From: Ideonella sp.
Lineage (GTDB): Bacteria > Pseudomonadota > Gammaproteobacteria > Burkholderiales > Burkholderiaceae_C
Assembly: GCF_016702655.1 (NCBI RefSeq)
Contig: NZ_JADJDO010000041.1
Span: forward strand, 30,646-94,645
DNA length: 64,000 bases
Reading direction: 5' to 3'
Made by a program: the position numbers and the translations under genes. Below are positions 40,258-49,367 of this stretch, one piece after another; position 1 is the stretch's first letter, and every line of letters starts with the position of its first letter. A model generated the notes under the pieces. The model was not told the DNA's origin, did no database searches, and worked only from the letters and a program-made list of their open reading frames with translations.

Positions 40258-42030
40258 TCAGACTTGGGGCACCGCACGGAAGCGCTTGTGCGTGTCATAC
40301 GGGAAGACATCGTGCACATGGCCGGCCTTGATGCGTTCCTTGTGCGTCTGCCAGAAGTCGGCGTCGAGCAGGTCGGCGTGGTGCTTCATGAACACCTCGC
40401 GCACGGTCGGGTTGCCGAGCAGGAAGGGCTCGAAGGTCTCGGGGAACACGTCCTTCGGGCCGACGCGGTACCAGATCTCGCCCGACATCTCGTCTTCTTC
40501 GTTGCGCGGCGCGGGCACCTTGCGGAAGTTGCATTCGGTCAGGTACTCGATCTCGTCGTAGTCGTAGAACACGACCTTGCCGTGGCGCGTGATGCCGAAG
40601 TTCTTCCACAGCATGTCGCCGGGGAAGATATTGGCTGCCACCAGGTCCTTGATCGCATTGCCGTACTCGACGACGGCGCGCGCGATCTGCTCCTTGGTCG
40701 CGTCGTGCAGGAAGATGTTGAGCGGGATCATGCGCCGCTCGATGTAGACATGGCGGATCACGATCGCGTCGCCGTCGCGCTCGAGCAGGCTGGCGCAGTA
40801 CTGCTCGAGCTCGGCGACGAGTTCGGGCTCGAAGCGCGCGCGCGGAAAAGCGACGTTCGAGTACTCGAGCGTGTCGGCCATGCGCCCGACGCGGTCGTGC
40901 TGCTTGACGAGCAGGTACTTGCTCTTGATGAGCTCGCGCGTCGTCTCCTTCTGCGGCGGGTAGAAGTCCTTGATGACCTTGAACACGAACGGGAACGACG
41001 GCAGGTCGAAGACGAGCATCACCATGCCCTTGATGCCGGGCGCGATGCGAAAGCGGTCGGTCGAGTGGCGCAGGTGGTAGAGGAAGTCGCGGTAGAAGAT
41101 GTTCTTGCCCTGCTTCTGCAGGCCGAGCGCGCTGTAGATCTCGCTGCGGGGCTTGCGCGGCATCAGCGAGCGCAGGAACTGCACGTAGGCCGACGGGATC
41201 TCCATGTCGACCATGAAATAGGCACGCGCATAGCTGAAGACGAGCAGCAGATCGTCCTCGCCGAAGAGCGCGGCGTCGATCGCCAGTTGCCCTGGCGCGA
41301 GATGCAGGATCGGCAATGCGAACGGGATCTCGGTGAAGCCGTTGATGATCTTGCCGACCGCGTAGGCGCCCTTGTTGCGGAAGAACAGCGACGACAGCAC
41401 CTGGACCTGGAAGTTGGCGCGCATCGTGAAGTCGCCGAGCTCGCCCGTCACCGCTGCGGCGACATGCCCGATGTCGGCCTCGAGATCGAGGAAGGGCAGT
41501 TCGAGCCCGAAGTCCTCGACCACGCGACGCCAGGTCTCGCGCAGGGTGGCCGGCGTCGGATAGTAGGCGCGGTAGGTCGGCAGCGAGGCGGGCTCGTCGT
41601 TCTCGATGTACTCGGTCGAGACGGCAGGGCGCACGAAGATGAAGTCGTTGTGGAAATAGGCCCGGTGCAGGATCTTGGTCGTCACCGAGTTGAAGAAGGT
41701 CTCGGCAAGCTCGGGCTGATGGTGGTTGGTCAGCAGACCGATGTAGTGCAGCTTGACCTGCTGCCACACGTCCATCGACAGCGAGCCGGCGTCGAACTCG
41801 CGCTGCAGCCGCTCGGCGCCCTCCTCGACGCGCTTGTCGTAGAACTCGATGCGCTCGCGCTGCGCTCGCTGCTGGCCGTGCCAGTCGGCCCGCTCGAAGC
41901 GCTGCTTGGCTGCGGCGCTGGTTTCGCGGAACAGGCGGTAGTGGCGGTTGAAGCCTTCGAGCATCGCGAGCGCGATGTCGAATCCGCGCGCGTCCGTCAG
42001 GCGCTGCGGGAAGGTCGCGCGCTCATTCAT
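40258..42030 (-). CDS. aceK: AceK, isocitrate dehydrogenase kinase/phosphatase
   Basis: Switches isocitrate dehydrogenase between active and phosphorylated forms, directing flux into the glyoxylate shunt during growth on acetate-yielding substrates. The 590-residue length is standard. Characteristic segments: KLHYIGLLTNHHQPELAETF, FFRNKGAYAVGKIINGF, FPFVFKVIKDFYPPQKETTR (kinase Lys), RRMIPLNIFLHDATKEQIAR and NIFPGDMLWKNFGITRHGKV, VVFYDYDEIEYLTECNFR. Its presence among leucine genes fits the acetyl-CoA output of that pathway. It overlaps the carbonic anhydrase gene by 8 bp. Confidence 0.97.
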   Translation of the reverse strand: MNERATFPQRLTDARGFDIALAMLEGFNRHYRLFRETSAAAKQRFERADWHGQQRAQRERIEFYDKRVEEGAERLQREFDAGSLSMDVWQQVKLHYIGLLTNHHQPELAETFFNSVTTKILHRAYFHNDFIFVRPAVSTEYIENDEPASLPTYRAYYPTPATLRETWRRVVEDFGLELPFLDLEADIGHVAAAVTGELGDFTMRANFQVQVLSSLFFRNKGAYAVGKIINGFTEIPFALPILHLAPGQLAIDAALFGEDDLLLVFSYARAYFMVDMEIPSAYVQFLRSLMPRKPRSEIYSALGLQKQGKNIFYRDFLYHLRHSTDRFRIAPGIKGMVMLVFDLPSFPFVFKVIKDFYPPQKETTRELIKSKYLLVKQHDRVGRMADTLEYSNVAFPRARFEPELVAELEQYCASLLERDGDAIVIRHVYIERRMIPLNIFLHDATKEQIARAVVEYGNAIKDLVAANIFPGDMLWKNFGITRHGKVVFYDYDEIEYLTECNFRKVPAPRNEEDEMSGEIWYRVGPKDVFPETFEPFLLGNPTVREVFMKHHADLLDADFWQTHKERIKAGHVHDVFPYDTHKRFRAVPQV

Positions 42031-42577
42031 CGTCGATGGCGGCGCCGCGCGGGTAGCGCTTGAAGGCCGACGCGAAAACCGAGACCACGGTCTCGGGCCG
42101 GTCCATCGTCACCTGCAGGTCCTTGAGCAGCCCGTCGCGCAGGCCATACACCCAGCCGTGCACGGCAACGCTCTGGCCGCGCGCCCAGGCGTCCTGCAGC
42201 ACGGTCGAGAGCGCGACGTTGCCGACCTGCTCGATCACGTTCATCTCGCACAGGATGTCTTCCTGCTCGGCCTCGGGCAGGTGCTCCAGGCGCTTGCGGT
42301 GGCGCAGGCGCACGTCCTGCACGTGGCGCAGCCAGTTGTCGGCCAGGCCGACGCGGGTGCCGCGCAGCACGGCGCGCACGCCGGCGCAACCGTAGTGCCC
42401 GACGATGATGATGTGCTCGACCTTGAGGTGCTCGACCGCGAACTGGATCGTCGACAGCGCGTTCAAGTCGGAGTGGACGACGACGTTGGCCACGTTGCGG
42501 TGCACGAACACCTCGCCCGGGTCGAGGCCGATGATCTCGTTGGCCGGCACGCGGCTGTCGGCGCAGCCTATCCACAT
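42023..42577 (-). CDS. Beta-class carbonic anhydrase (start lost or frameshifted)
   Basis: Zinc enzyme that interconverts CO2 and bicarbonate, the co-substrate of the carboxylases here. From ATG 42577: MWIGCADSRVPANEIIGLDP with Cys-Asp/Arg dyad, VFVHRNVANVVV, then HIIIVGHYGCAGVRAVLRGT giving the His and second Cys ligands. The family normally has ~35 more residues; these are encoded in frame upstream (DLADLFERNQAWAAATQARQ, PGFFTRLAQQQSPKY, to about 42680) but no start codon exists before TGA 42694. One more C in the CCCC at ~42684 would restore GTG GCC CCC GAT, so an indel is likely. Confidence 0.88.
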   Translation of the reverse strand: MWIGCADSRVPANEIIGLDPGEVFVHRNVANVVVHSDLNALSTIQFAVEHLKVEHIIIVGHYGCAGVRAVLRGTRVGLADNWLRHVQDVRLRHRKRLEHLPEAEQEDILCEMNVIEQVGNVALSTVLQDAWARGQSVAVHGWVYGLRDGLLKDLQVTMDRPETVVSVFASAFKRYPRGAAIDDE

Positions 42578-42691
42578 GTACTTCGGGCTCTGCTGCTGCG
42601 CCAGACGCGTGAAGAAGCCCGGCTGGCGCGCCTGCGTGGCCGCGGCCCACGCCTGGTTGCGTTCGAACAGGTCGGCGAGATCGGGGCCACC

Positions 42692-43870
42692 TCACATCGT
42701 CTCCGCAAACAGCTCGCGCCCGATCAGCATGCGCCGGATCTCCGAAGTGCCGGCACCGATTTCATACAGCTTGGCGTCGCGCCACAGGCGGCCGAGCGGG
42801 TAGTCGTTGATGTAGCCGTTGCCGCCGAAGATCTGGATGCCCTCGCCGGCCATCCAGGTCGCCTTCTCGGCGCAGACGAGGATCAGGCTCGCGCAGTCCT
42901 TGCGCACCTGGCGCACATGCTCGCTGCCGAGCGCATCGAGGTTCTTGCCCACCGTGTAGCAATACGAGCGCATCGCCTGCAGCATGGTGTACATGTCGGC
43001 GAGCTTGCCCTGGATGAGCTGGAACTCGCCGATGCTCTGGCCGAACTGCTTGCGGTCGTGGATGTAGGGCACGACGTTGTCCATCACCGCCTGCATGATG
43101 CCGATCGGACCCGCCGACAGCACGGCGCGCTCGTAGTCGAGGCCGCTCATCAGCACCTTGGCGCCGCCATTGAGCGTGCCAAGCACGTTCTCGGCCGGCA
43201 CCTCGACATTTTCGAACACGAGTTCGCCGGTGTGGCTGCCGCGCATGCCGAGCTTGTCGAGTTTCTGCGCGACCCTAAAACCCTTCATGCCCTTCTCGAT
43301 CAGGAACGCGGTCACGCCGCGTGCACCGAGTTCGGGCTCGGTCTTGGCGTAGACGACGAGCGTGTCGGCGTCGGGGCCGTTGGTGATCCACATCTTGCTG
43401 CCGTTCAAGACGTAGCAGCCGCCCCTGGCCTCGGCCTTGAGCTTCATCGAGATCACGTCGCTGCCCGCGCCCGGCTCGCTCATCGCGAGCGCGCCGACAT
43501 GCTCGCCGCTGACCAGCTTGGGCAGGTACTTCGCCTTCTGCGCCGGGTTGCCGTTGCGCCGGATCTGGTTCACGCACAGGTTGCTGTGCGCGCCGTACGA
43601 GAGGCCGACCGACGCGCTGGCGCGGCTGATCTCCTCCATCGCGATCATGTGCGCGAGGTAGCCCATCGCAGCGCCGCCGTATTCTTCTTCCACCGTGACG
43701 CCGAGCACGCCGAGGGTGCCCATCTTGCGCCACAGGTCCATCGGAAACTGGTCGCTCGCGTCGATCTCGGCCGCGCGCGGCGCGATCTCGGCCTGTGCGA
43801 AGTCGCGCACCGTGTCGCGCAGCGCATCGATGTCCTCGCCGAGCTGGAAGTCGAGTCCGGGCAGGTTCAT
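42692..43870 (-). CDS. ivd: Isovaleryl-CoA dehydrogenase
   Basis: First committed step of leucine breakdown: isovaleryl-CoA to 3-methylcrotonyl-CoA, electrons to ETF (LiuA). The 392-residue protein has ISRASASVGLSYGAHSNLCV, ALAMSEPGAGSDVISMKLKA, MWITNGPDADTLVVYAKTEP, LDYERAVLSAGPIGIMQAVM with the Glu placed as in isovaleryl-CoA dehydrogenases, and QIFGGNGYINDYPLGRLWRD, EIGAGTSEIRRMLIGRELFA. It follows the PaaI thioesterase and liuR in the same direction. Confidence 0.95.
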   Translation of the reverse strand: MNLPGLDFQLGEDIDALRDTVRDFAQAEIAPRAAEIDASDQFPMDLWRKMGTLGVLGVTVEEEYGGAAMGYLAHMIAMEEISRASASVGLSYGAHSNLCVNQIRRNGNPAQKAKYLPKLVSGEHVGALAMSEPGAGSDVISMKLKAEARGGCYVLNGSKMWITNGPDADTLVVYAKTEPELGARGVTAFLIEKGMKGFRVAQKLDKLGMRGSHTGELVFENVEVPAENVLGTLNGGAKVLMSGLDYERAVLSAGPIGIMQAVMDNVVPYIHDRKQFGQSIGEFQLIQGKLADMYTMLQAMRSYCYTVGKNLDALGSEHVRQVRKDCASLILVCAEKATWMAGEGIQIFGGNGYINDYPLGRLWRDAKLYEIGAGTSEIRRMLIGRELFAETM

Positions 43871-43896
43871 GGCGGGTGGGCTCCTGGGCGAGGGTT

Positions 43897-44376
43897 TCAG
43901 TGACGCAGGCCTTCGCGGCCGACGACGGTCATCACGGTGGCGGTCATGGTCGCGACGAGCGACTCCGTTTCGCCGCTGCCGTCGGCAGCCGATTGCAGCG
44001 CGCGACCATCGACGACGCTGATCGTACGCCCGGCCTTGACGACCCGGCCCTCGAAACGAAATGCCGGGCCGCGCGCCGGGGCGATCAGGTTGATCTTGAA
44101 TTCGACCGTCAGCACCGCCGCATGCGCCGGCATCAGCGTGAACGCGGCATAGCCGCACGCCGAGTCGAGCGCCGTGGCGACGATCCCCGCGTGCAGGAAA
44201 CCGTGCTGCTGCGTCAGTTCGGCGCGGTGCTGCATCAGCAGCTCGACCTCGCCCGGCGCCACGCGCCCGAGCCGTGCGCCGAGCGTCGCCATCGCCGCCT
44301 GACGCGCGAACGACTCGGCAAGCCGGACCTCGAAGCCCGGTTCCGCGACCGGCGAGCGGCGTGGCGCCTGCGTCAC
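43897..44376 (-). CDS. PaaI-family hotdog thioesterase
   Basis: Hotdog-fold acyl-CoA thioesterase of 159 residues. The family signature is clear: LTQQHGFLHAGIVATALDSA, CGYAAFTLMPAHAAVLTVEF, KINLIAPARGPAFRFEGRVV, then SLVATMTATVMTVVG. It may hydrolyse acyl-CoAs that accumulate when the leucine pathway is saturated. It is coupled to liuR (ATGA) and precedes ivd by 26 bp. Confidence 0.9.
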   Translation of the reverse strand: MTQAPRRSPVAEPGFEVRLAESFARQAAMATLGARLGRVAPGEVELLMQHRAELTQQHGFLHAGIVATALDSACGYAAFTLMPAHAAVLTVEFKINLIAPARGPAFRFEGRVVKAGRTISVVDGRALQSAADGSGETESLVATMTATVMTVVGREGLRH

Positions 44377-44828
44377 GATCGCTCCGCAATCGTCACGCCG
44401 CGCCGGGACACCGGGCGCCCGGCCGCGGCGAGCAGGCGCCGGCAGCGCGCCTCGTGCTGCCCGATCTCGGCGAGCGTGATCTCGATGTCCTCGCGTTGGC
44501 GCTCGAGCAGCGCGCGATGCTGGCCCAGCGTGCGCACGAAGGCGCCGAGCTGCTGCGCCGTGTCGGCCGGCGAGTCGTACAGTTCGACGAGATCCCTGAT
44601 TTCCTGCAGCGACAGCCCCAGGCGCTTGCCGCGCAGCGTGAGCTTGAGCCGCGTGCGGTCGCGCTGCGCATAGACCCGGTTGCGCCCGGCGCGCGCCGGC
44701 ATGAGCAGGCCCATGTCCTCGTAGAAGCGGATCGCGCGCGGCGTGATGTCGAACTCGGCCGCGAGCTCGGTGATCGTGTAGGTGCGGGCGGCGCCTGCTT
44801 CGGCGCGCCTGGGGGCAGTCGGCGCCAC
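44373..44828 (-). CDS. liuR: LiuR, MerR-family regulator of leucine/isovalerate catabolism
   Basis: Transcriptional regulator of 151 residues. The N-terminal MerR helix-turn-helix reads TYTITELAAEFDITPRAIRF, YEDMGLLMPARAGRNRVYAQ, followed by RLKLTLRGKRLGLSLQEIRD and a long dimerisation helix (LGQHRALLERQREDIEITLA). The lack of the cysteines of metal sensors and its position before ivd match LiuR, which is known to repress liu genes. A matching palindrome lies 27 bp upstream of its start. Confidence 0.92.
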   Translation of the reverse strand: MAPTAPRRAEAGAARTYTITELAAEFDITPRAIRFYEDMGLLMPARAGRNRVYAQRDRTRLKLTLRGKRLGLSLQEIRDLVELYDSPADTAQQLGAFVRTLGQHRALLERQREDIEITLAEIGQHEARCRRLLAAAGRPVSRRGVTIAERS

Positions 44829-44854
44829 GCTGCTGAGGGTCGGTTGGACTCGAC

Positions 44855-44870
44855 TTGACGTTTACGTAAG
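44855..44870. promoter_or_regulatory. LiuR-type operator upstream of liuR
   Basis: TTGACGTTTACGTAAG is a near-palindrome of the ACGT-N2-ACGT kind that MerR-family LiuR sites show, placed in the short gap between liuR and the divergent-end metallopeptidase gene. The plus-strand CTTGACG element could also act as a promoter -35. It matches 14 of 16 bases of the site at 60390-60405. Function is inferred from position and motif type. Confidence 0.62.
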
Positions 44871-44916
44871 CGACAAGTCTACCCGGGCTCGGCCATCGGG
44901 GCGCGCGGGCGTGAGG

Positions 44917-45750
44917 TCAGAAGACCGGGACCAGTTCGTCCTTGAGCCGGCCGCGCGCCTGGTCCAGGTCGGGCACGACCGAGCGCACGACCGCCCAGAA
45001 CTCGGGGCCGTGGTTCATGTGGCGCAGGTGGGCGAGCTCGTGCGCAACGACGTAGTCGATCGTCGCCATGCCGAAATGCACGAGGCGCCAGTTCAGGCGC
45101 ACCGAGCCGTCGGCGCTGGCGCTGCCCCAGCGCGTCTGCGCCGAGCTCAGCGCGACGCGGCGCACCGTCACCTGAAGGCGCTCGGCGAAGTGCGCGCAGC
45201 GTTCTTCGAAGATGCGCCGCGCCTGGCGCTGCAGCCAGCTCTGCACCGCGTCGCGGATCTGCTCGGCGCTCGCTGCCTGCGGCAGGCCGACCTGCAGGCG
45301 CGCGCCTGCCGCGCCGGGCGCGCCGGGATCGAGCAGGGCGCCGCTGACCTGCGCGGCGAGCGTCACCGCGACCGGCTGGCCGAGAAAGCGGATCATCGCG
45401 CCGTCGCGCCACTCGACGCGCGCCGCGCGCAGGCGCTCGCCGCGGGCATGTTGCTCGGCGAGCTTGCCCACGATCCAGGCCGCCTTGTCGCGCAGCGCGG
45501 CGTCGATGTCGGCCTGCACCACCCAGCGCGGCGCCGCCACCGACAGGCCCTCCGCGCCGACGATGAAGCCGATGCTGCGCCGGCGCGCGCGGCGCAGCGC
45601 GTAACCGACCACATGCCCGTCGAGGACGATGTCGCGCCGCGCCTCGGGGTGGCGAAACAGCGCCGGCGTCACCGCCGCAGGCTCGCTCGCGGAGTCTCCG
45701 AACAGCGCGAGCTGCGCCGTGGTGTCCGAGCTGGCCTGGCCACGCCTCAT
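44917..45750 (-). CDS. YgjP/M48-type metallopeptidase-fold protein
   Basis: Protein of 277 residues of the YgjP (DUF45) family. It has RRARRRSIGFIVGAEGLSVA, APRWVVQADIDAALRDKAAW, then ALSSAQTRWGSASADGSVRL and the zinc motif YVVAHELAHLRHMNHGPEFW. The E. coli member has been described as a UTP pyrophosphatase rather than a protease, so the exact activity is open. It starts at 45750, just 9 bp after plsC on the same strand. Confidence 0.88.
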   Translation of the reverse strand: MRRGQASSDTTAQLALFGDSASEPAAVTPALFRHPEARRDIVLDGHVVGYALRRARRRSIGFIVGAEGLSVAAPRWVVQADIDAALRDKAAWIVGKLAEQHARGERLRAARVEWRDGAMIRFLGQPVAVTLAAQVSGALLDPGAPGAAGARLQVGLPQAASAEQIRDAVQSWLQRQARRIFEERCAHFAERLQVTVRRVALSSAQTRWGSASADGSVRLNWRLVHFGMATIDYVVAHELAHLRHMNHGPEFWAVVRSVVPDLDQARGRLKDELVPVF

Positions 45751-45759
45751 GCGCTGCGC

Positions 45760-46530
45760 TCAGGCGCTCGCGTAGGCCTCAGGGTCGAGGAGGCGCATCT
45801 CGCCCTCGATCCACGCCTCGACCTCGCGCATCAGCTCGTCGGCCTCGCGCCCGACCGAGGCGATCGGCTTGCCGATCGACACCTCGACGACGCCGGGGCT
45901 GAGCAGAAAGGTCTTGCGCGGCCAGCAGCGCGCCGAATTGACGGCGATCGGCACCACCGGCCGGCCGGTGGCCACGGCCAGGCGCGTGCCGCCGGTCTTG
46001 TAGGTGCCCGCCTTGCCGCGCGCGATGCGCGTGCCTTCGGGGAACATGATGATCCAGTGCCCGCGCGCCATCACCTTGGCGCCCTGCGCGGCAACGCGGT
46101 TCCAGGCCTCGGCGCGCTTGCTGCGGTCGATGTGCACCATGTCGAGCCGCGCCATGGCCCAGCCGAAGAACGGGATGTAGAGCAGTTCGCGCTTGAACAC
46201 GTAGGCCAGCGGATGCGGCATCAGCGCCGGGTAGGCGAACGTCTCCCAGGTGCTTTGGTGCTTGGACAGAAGGATCACCGAGGCCGTCTTGTCGGCGGCG
46301 GTGGGCAGGTTGTCCATGCCGCGGACGCGCCAGCGCACGCCGCAGATCGCGCGCGCCCCCCAGACCGCGGCGCGCAACCATCCGGCGCACATCCAGTACA
46401 CCGGGTCGCCGCGCACGAAGATCGAGACGACGAGTACCGCCGTGGCCCAGGGCACGACCGTGACCGCGAGCCAGAGCAGGAAGACCGCCGAGCGCAGGCT
46501 GCACGACAGCTTGTTGTGCATCGTCGTCAC
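45760..46530 (-). CDS. plsC: PlsC, 1-acyl-sn-glycerol-3-phosphate acyltransferase
   Basis: Second acylation of phospholipid synthesis, lysophosphatidate to phosphatidate, at the inner membrane. The 256-residue protein has an N-terminal membrane segment (AVFLLWLAVTVVPWATAVLV), the catalytic motif LLSKHQSTWETFAYP (an HX4-type block, here HQSTWE), WIIMFPEGTRIARGKAGTYK and GRPVVPIAVNSARCWPRKTF. In the HX4D motif the last acid is Glu, which occurs in this subgroup. The start overlaps the gmhB stop. Confidence 0.92.
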   Translation of the reverse strand: MTTMHNKLSCSLRSAVFLLWLAVTVVPWATAVLVVSIFVRGDPVYWMCAGWLRAAVWGARAICGVRWRVRGMDNLPTAADKTASVILLSKHQSTWETFAYPALMPHPLAYVFKRELLYIPFFGWAMARLDMVHIDRSKRAEAWNRVAAQGAKVMARGHWIIMFPEGTRIARGKAGTYKTGGTRLAVATGRPVVPIAVNSARCWPRKTFLLSPGVVEVSIGKPIASVGREADELMREVEAWIEGEMRLLDPEAYASA

Positions 46531-47147
46531 TCCAGATGGCCATAGCCCGAAGCGGGCTCGCCACTCTGGCCGCGCGCGGCGCGCTCCCGCTGGATCAGCG
46601 CCTCGGCAAACGCGGCCAGGTCGGCATGCACCTGGGTGCCCGGCACCTGCTCGCCCACCTGCGCAACAGCCTCCTCACCCGCGCGGGCGAGCTTGCCGGT
46701 GCGCACCAGGTGCGGCCGGCAACCGGCGGCGAAACCGGCCTCGAGGTCGCGCAGCGAATCGCCCACCGCCGGTATGTCTTCCAGGTCGATGCCGTAGCGC
46801 TCGCCGATCTGCTCGAACAGCCCGGGCAGCGGCTTGCGGCAGGCGCAGCCCTCCTGCGGCGCGTGCGGGCAGAAGAAGATCGCATCGACACGGCCGCCGA
46901 GCTTGTGCAGCGCCTGGTTCATCTTCAGGTGAATCGCATTCAGGGCCGACATGTCGAACAGCCCGCGCCCGATGCCCGACTGGTTGGTCGCGACCACCGC
47001 GTGCCAACCGGCCTGGTTCAGGCGCGCGATCGCCTCGAGCGCGCCCGGCAGCGGCACCCACTCGTCGGCCGACTTGACGAAGTCGTCGCGGTCCTCGTTG
47101 ATCGTGCCGTCACGATCGAGGATGACGAGCTTGAGGCCGGGGGTCAT
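46527..47147 (-). CDS. gmhB: GmhB, D-glycero-beta-D-manno-heptose 1,7-bisphosphate 7-phosphatase
   Basis: HAD-family phosphatase of ADP-heptose (LPS core) synthesis. The 206-residue protein shows the nucleophile motif VILDRDGTINEDRDDFVKSA, VVATNQSGIGRGLFDMSALN, the zinc loop FFCPHAPQEGCACRKPLPGL and IPAVGDSLRDLEAGFAAGCR. Length is slightly greater than average because of a hydrophilic C-terminal tail. Coupled to plsC; an intergenic repeat-like segment separates it from glyS. Confidence 0.94.
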   Translation of the reverse strand: MTPGLKLVILDRDGTINEDRDDFVKSADEWVPLPGALEAIARLNQAGWHAVVATNQSGIGRGLFDMSALNAIHLKMNQALHKLGGRVDAIFFCPHAPQEGCACRKPLPGLFEQIGERYGIDLEDIPAVGDSLRDLEAGFAAGCRPHLVRTGKLARAGEEAVAQVGEQVPGTQVHADLAAFAEALIQRERAARGQSGEPASGYGHLE

Positions 47148-47159
47148 GACCTCGGCGCC

Positions 47160-47228
47160 CGCCCGGCCGCCCGAAGGGTGCCGAGCATCCCCCTCGGGGG
47201 GCAGCGAACGAAGTGAGCTTGGGGGCTC
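47160..47228. repeat. Intergenic repeat-like segment between gmhB and glyS
   Basis: CCGAAGGGTGCCGAGCATCC followed by CCCTCGGGGGGCAGCGAACG and AAGTGAGCTTGGGGGCTCA contains self-complementary blocks (CCCCCTCGGGGGG; GAGC...GCTC). I recall similar GC hairpin spacers between genes in Comamonadaceae-like genomes, but no second copy is in this window, so the repeat nature is inference. It may act as a transcription attenuator between the two genes. Confidence 0.35.
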
Positions 47229-47231
47229 ATG

Positions 47232-49367
47232 TCATGCGAGACGCGAGAGGTCAGCGACGCGGTTCATCGCCGCGTGCAAAGCACCGAGCAGCGCAAGGCG
47301 GTTGGTGCGCAGCGCGGCGTCGTCGGCGTTGACCATCACCTGGTCGAAGAAGAGGTCCACCGGCTCCTTGAGGACGGCCAGTTCGCGCAGCGAGGCGGCG
47401 TACTCGCCCTTGTCGAACAGCGCGTCGGCGAACGGCTGCGCAACCGTCATCGCACCGTGCAGGTGACGTTCCGCGTCCTCGCGCAGCAGGGTCTCGTCCA
47501 CCGCGACGGGCGCTCCCGCGTCGCTCTTCTTCAGGATGTTGGCGATGCGCTTGTTCGCAGCGGCAAGCGACGCCGCCTCGGGCAGCGCGGCGAACGCGCG
47601 CACCGCGGCGAGCTGGCGCGGCACGAGGTCGATGCGCTGTGGGCGCATGCAGAGCACGGCGTCCACCTCCTGCGCGCTGTAGCCTTGCTCGCGCAGCAGC
47701 CCGGCGAAGCGCTCGAAGACGAAGGTCTCGACGTCGGCTTGGGCATCGCCGAGCATCCCGCGCGCAAACGCAGCAAACGCCTCGCCCACGAGCCCGTTCA
47801 GCGGCAAAGCCAGATTGCGCTCGGTGAGCAAGCGCAGCACGCCGAGCGCGTGGCGGCGCAACGCGAACGGGTCCTTGTCGCCCGTGGGCTGCTGGCCGAT
47901 GCCGAACATCCCGGCCAGCGTCTCGAGCTTGTCGGCGAGCGCAAGCGCGACGCCCGTCGCCTCGCGCGGCAGCGCGTCGCCGGCGAAGCGCGGCTTGTAG
48001 TGGTCCTCGATCGCGAACGCGACGGCCTCGGTCTCGCCGTCGTGGCGCGCGTAGTAGCCGCCCATGATGCCCTGCAGTTCGGGGAACTCACCCACCATGT
48101 CGGTCGTCAGGTCGGCCTTGGCGAGCAGCGCGGCGCGCCCGGCGGAGGCTCCCGCGGCGTCGCCGCCGAGCTGGCGCGCGATGGCCTCGGCGATCGCGCG
48201 CATGCGCTGGACGCGTTCGCCGAGCGTGCCGAGCTTGCCGTGGTAGACGACCTTGTCGAGCGCCGCGACGCGCGCCGCGAGCGGCTTCCTGCGGTCCTGG
48301 TCGAAGAAGAACTTCGCGTCGGCGAGGCGCGGGCGCACGACGCGCTCGTTGCCTTCGACGACGCGGCTCGCGTCGTCGGGGCGGATGTTGGCGACGACCA
48401 GGAAGTGGTTGCTCAACCGGCCTTCGGCGTCGAGCAGCGGAAAGTACTTCTGGTTGACCTTCATGGTCAGGATCAGGCACTCCTGCGGCACCTCGAGAAA
48501 CGCCTCGTCGAAGCGGCAGGCGAGCACGTTCGGGCGCTCGACGAGTGCCGTGACTTCGTCTTGCAGCGCCGCGTCGTCGATCACCGTCAGGCCCAGGCGC
48601 CCCGCGGCGGCGTTGAGCTGACGCACGATCTCGCCGTGGCGCGCGCCAAAGCTCGCGATCACCGCACCCTGCTCGTCGAGCTGGCGCGCGTAGTGGTCGG
48701 CGTCCTGCAGCATCACCGGGTCGACGAGAGCTTCGAAGCGGTGGCCGCGCGTCTGGCGGCCGGCCTCGAGCCCGAGCGCGCGCACCGGCACCACGTCGGC
48801 GCCGTGCAGGGCCACGAGGCCATGCGCCGGGCGCACGAAGTTCACGCTCGTCCAGCCGTCGGCAAGCTGGTATTGCATGACCTTGGGAATGGGCAGGCGC
48901 GCGAGCGCCTCGTCGAGCGCGGCCTGCAACCCATCGGCCAGCGTCGCACCGCGAACCGCGCGCTCGAGGTACAACACCTCGGCCTTGCCTGCCTTGGGCC
49001 CGGTCGAGGGGCCGTCAGCCTCGCGCGCGAGCCCGGGTACCGCGGACGCATCGGCGCCGAGCGCGGCCAGCTTCTTGAGCAGCGCCTGCGTCGGTGCACC
49101 GTCGGCAGCGAGGCCCACCGCCACCGGCATCAGCTTGACGCGTTCGACCCGGTCCGCTGCCTGCGCGGCGACCCCCGGCACGTGCACCGCGAGCCGGCGC
49201 GGGCTCGCGAATGCGGTCCAGTCGCGGTGCGCGCCGCGCAGTTGGCGGCGTGCCAGGCCCTCGGCGATGCCTTCGGCAAAGGCCTCGCCGAGCGTCTTCA
49301 GCGCCTTGGGCGGGAGTTCCTCGACGAAGAGTTCGACGAGCAGGTTGCGAGTCATGTCCATGCTCAT
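47232..49367 (-). CDS. glyS: GlyS, glycine--tRNA ligase beta subunit
   Basis: Beta chain of the heterotetrameric bacterial glycyl-tRNA synthetase, which binds and recognises tRNA(Gly). The 711-residue protein starts MSMDMTRNLLVELFVEELPP with KALKTLGEAFAEGIAEGL, and contains FASPRRLAVHVPGVAAQAAD, QEVTALVERPNVLACRFDEA, ECLILTMKVNQKYFPLLDAE, the HD-like MVGEFPELQGIMGGYYARHD and a C-terminal anticodon-type domain (ILKKSDAGAPVAVDETLLRE). The start overlaps the glyQ stop. Confidence 0.97.
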   Translation of the reverse strand: MSMDMTRNLLVELFVEELPPKALKTLGEAFAEGIAEGLARRQLRGAHRDWTAFASPRRLAVHVPGVAAQAADRVERVKLMPVAVGLAADGAPTQALLKKLAALGADASAVPGLAREADGPSTGPKAGKAEVLYLERAVRGATLADGLQAALDEALARLPIPKVMQYQLADGWTSVNFVRPAHGLVALHGADVVPVRALGLEAGRQTRGHRFEALVDPVMLQDADHYARQLDEQGAVIASFGARHGEIVRQLNAAAGRLGLTVIDDAALQDEVTALVERPNVLACRFDEAFLEVPQECLILTMKVNQKYFPLLDAEGRLSNHFLVVANIRPDDASRVVEGNERVVRPRLADAKFFFDQDRRKPLAARVAALDKVVYHGKLGTLGERVQRMRAIAEAIARQLGGDAAGASAGRAALLAKADLTTDMVGEFPELQGIMGGYYARHDGETEAVAFAIEDHYKPRFAGDALPREATGVALALADKLETLAGMFGIGQQPTGDKDPFALRRHALGVLRLLTERNLALPLNGLVGEAFAAFARGMLGDAQADVETFVFERFAGLLREQGYSAQEVDAVLCMRPQRIDLVPRQLAAVRAFAALPEAASLAAANKRIANILKKSDAGAPVAVDETLLREDAERHLHGAMTVAQPFADALFDKGEYAASLRELAVLKEPVDLFFDQVMVNADDAALRTNRLALLGALHAAMNRVADLSRLA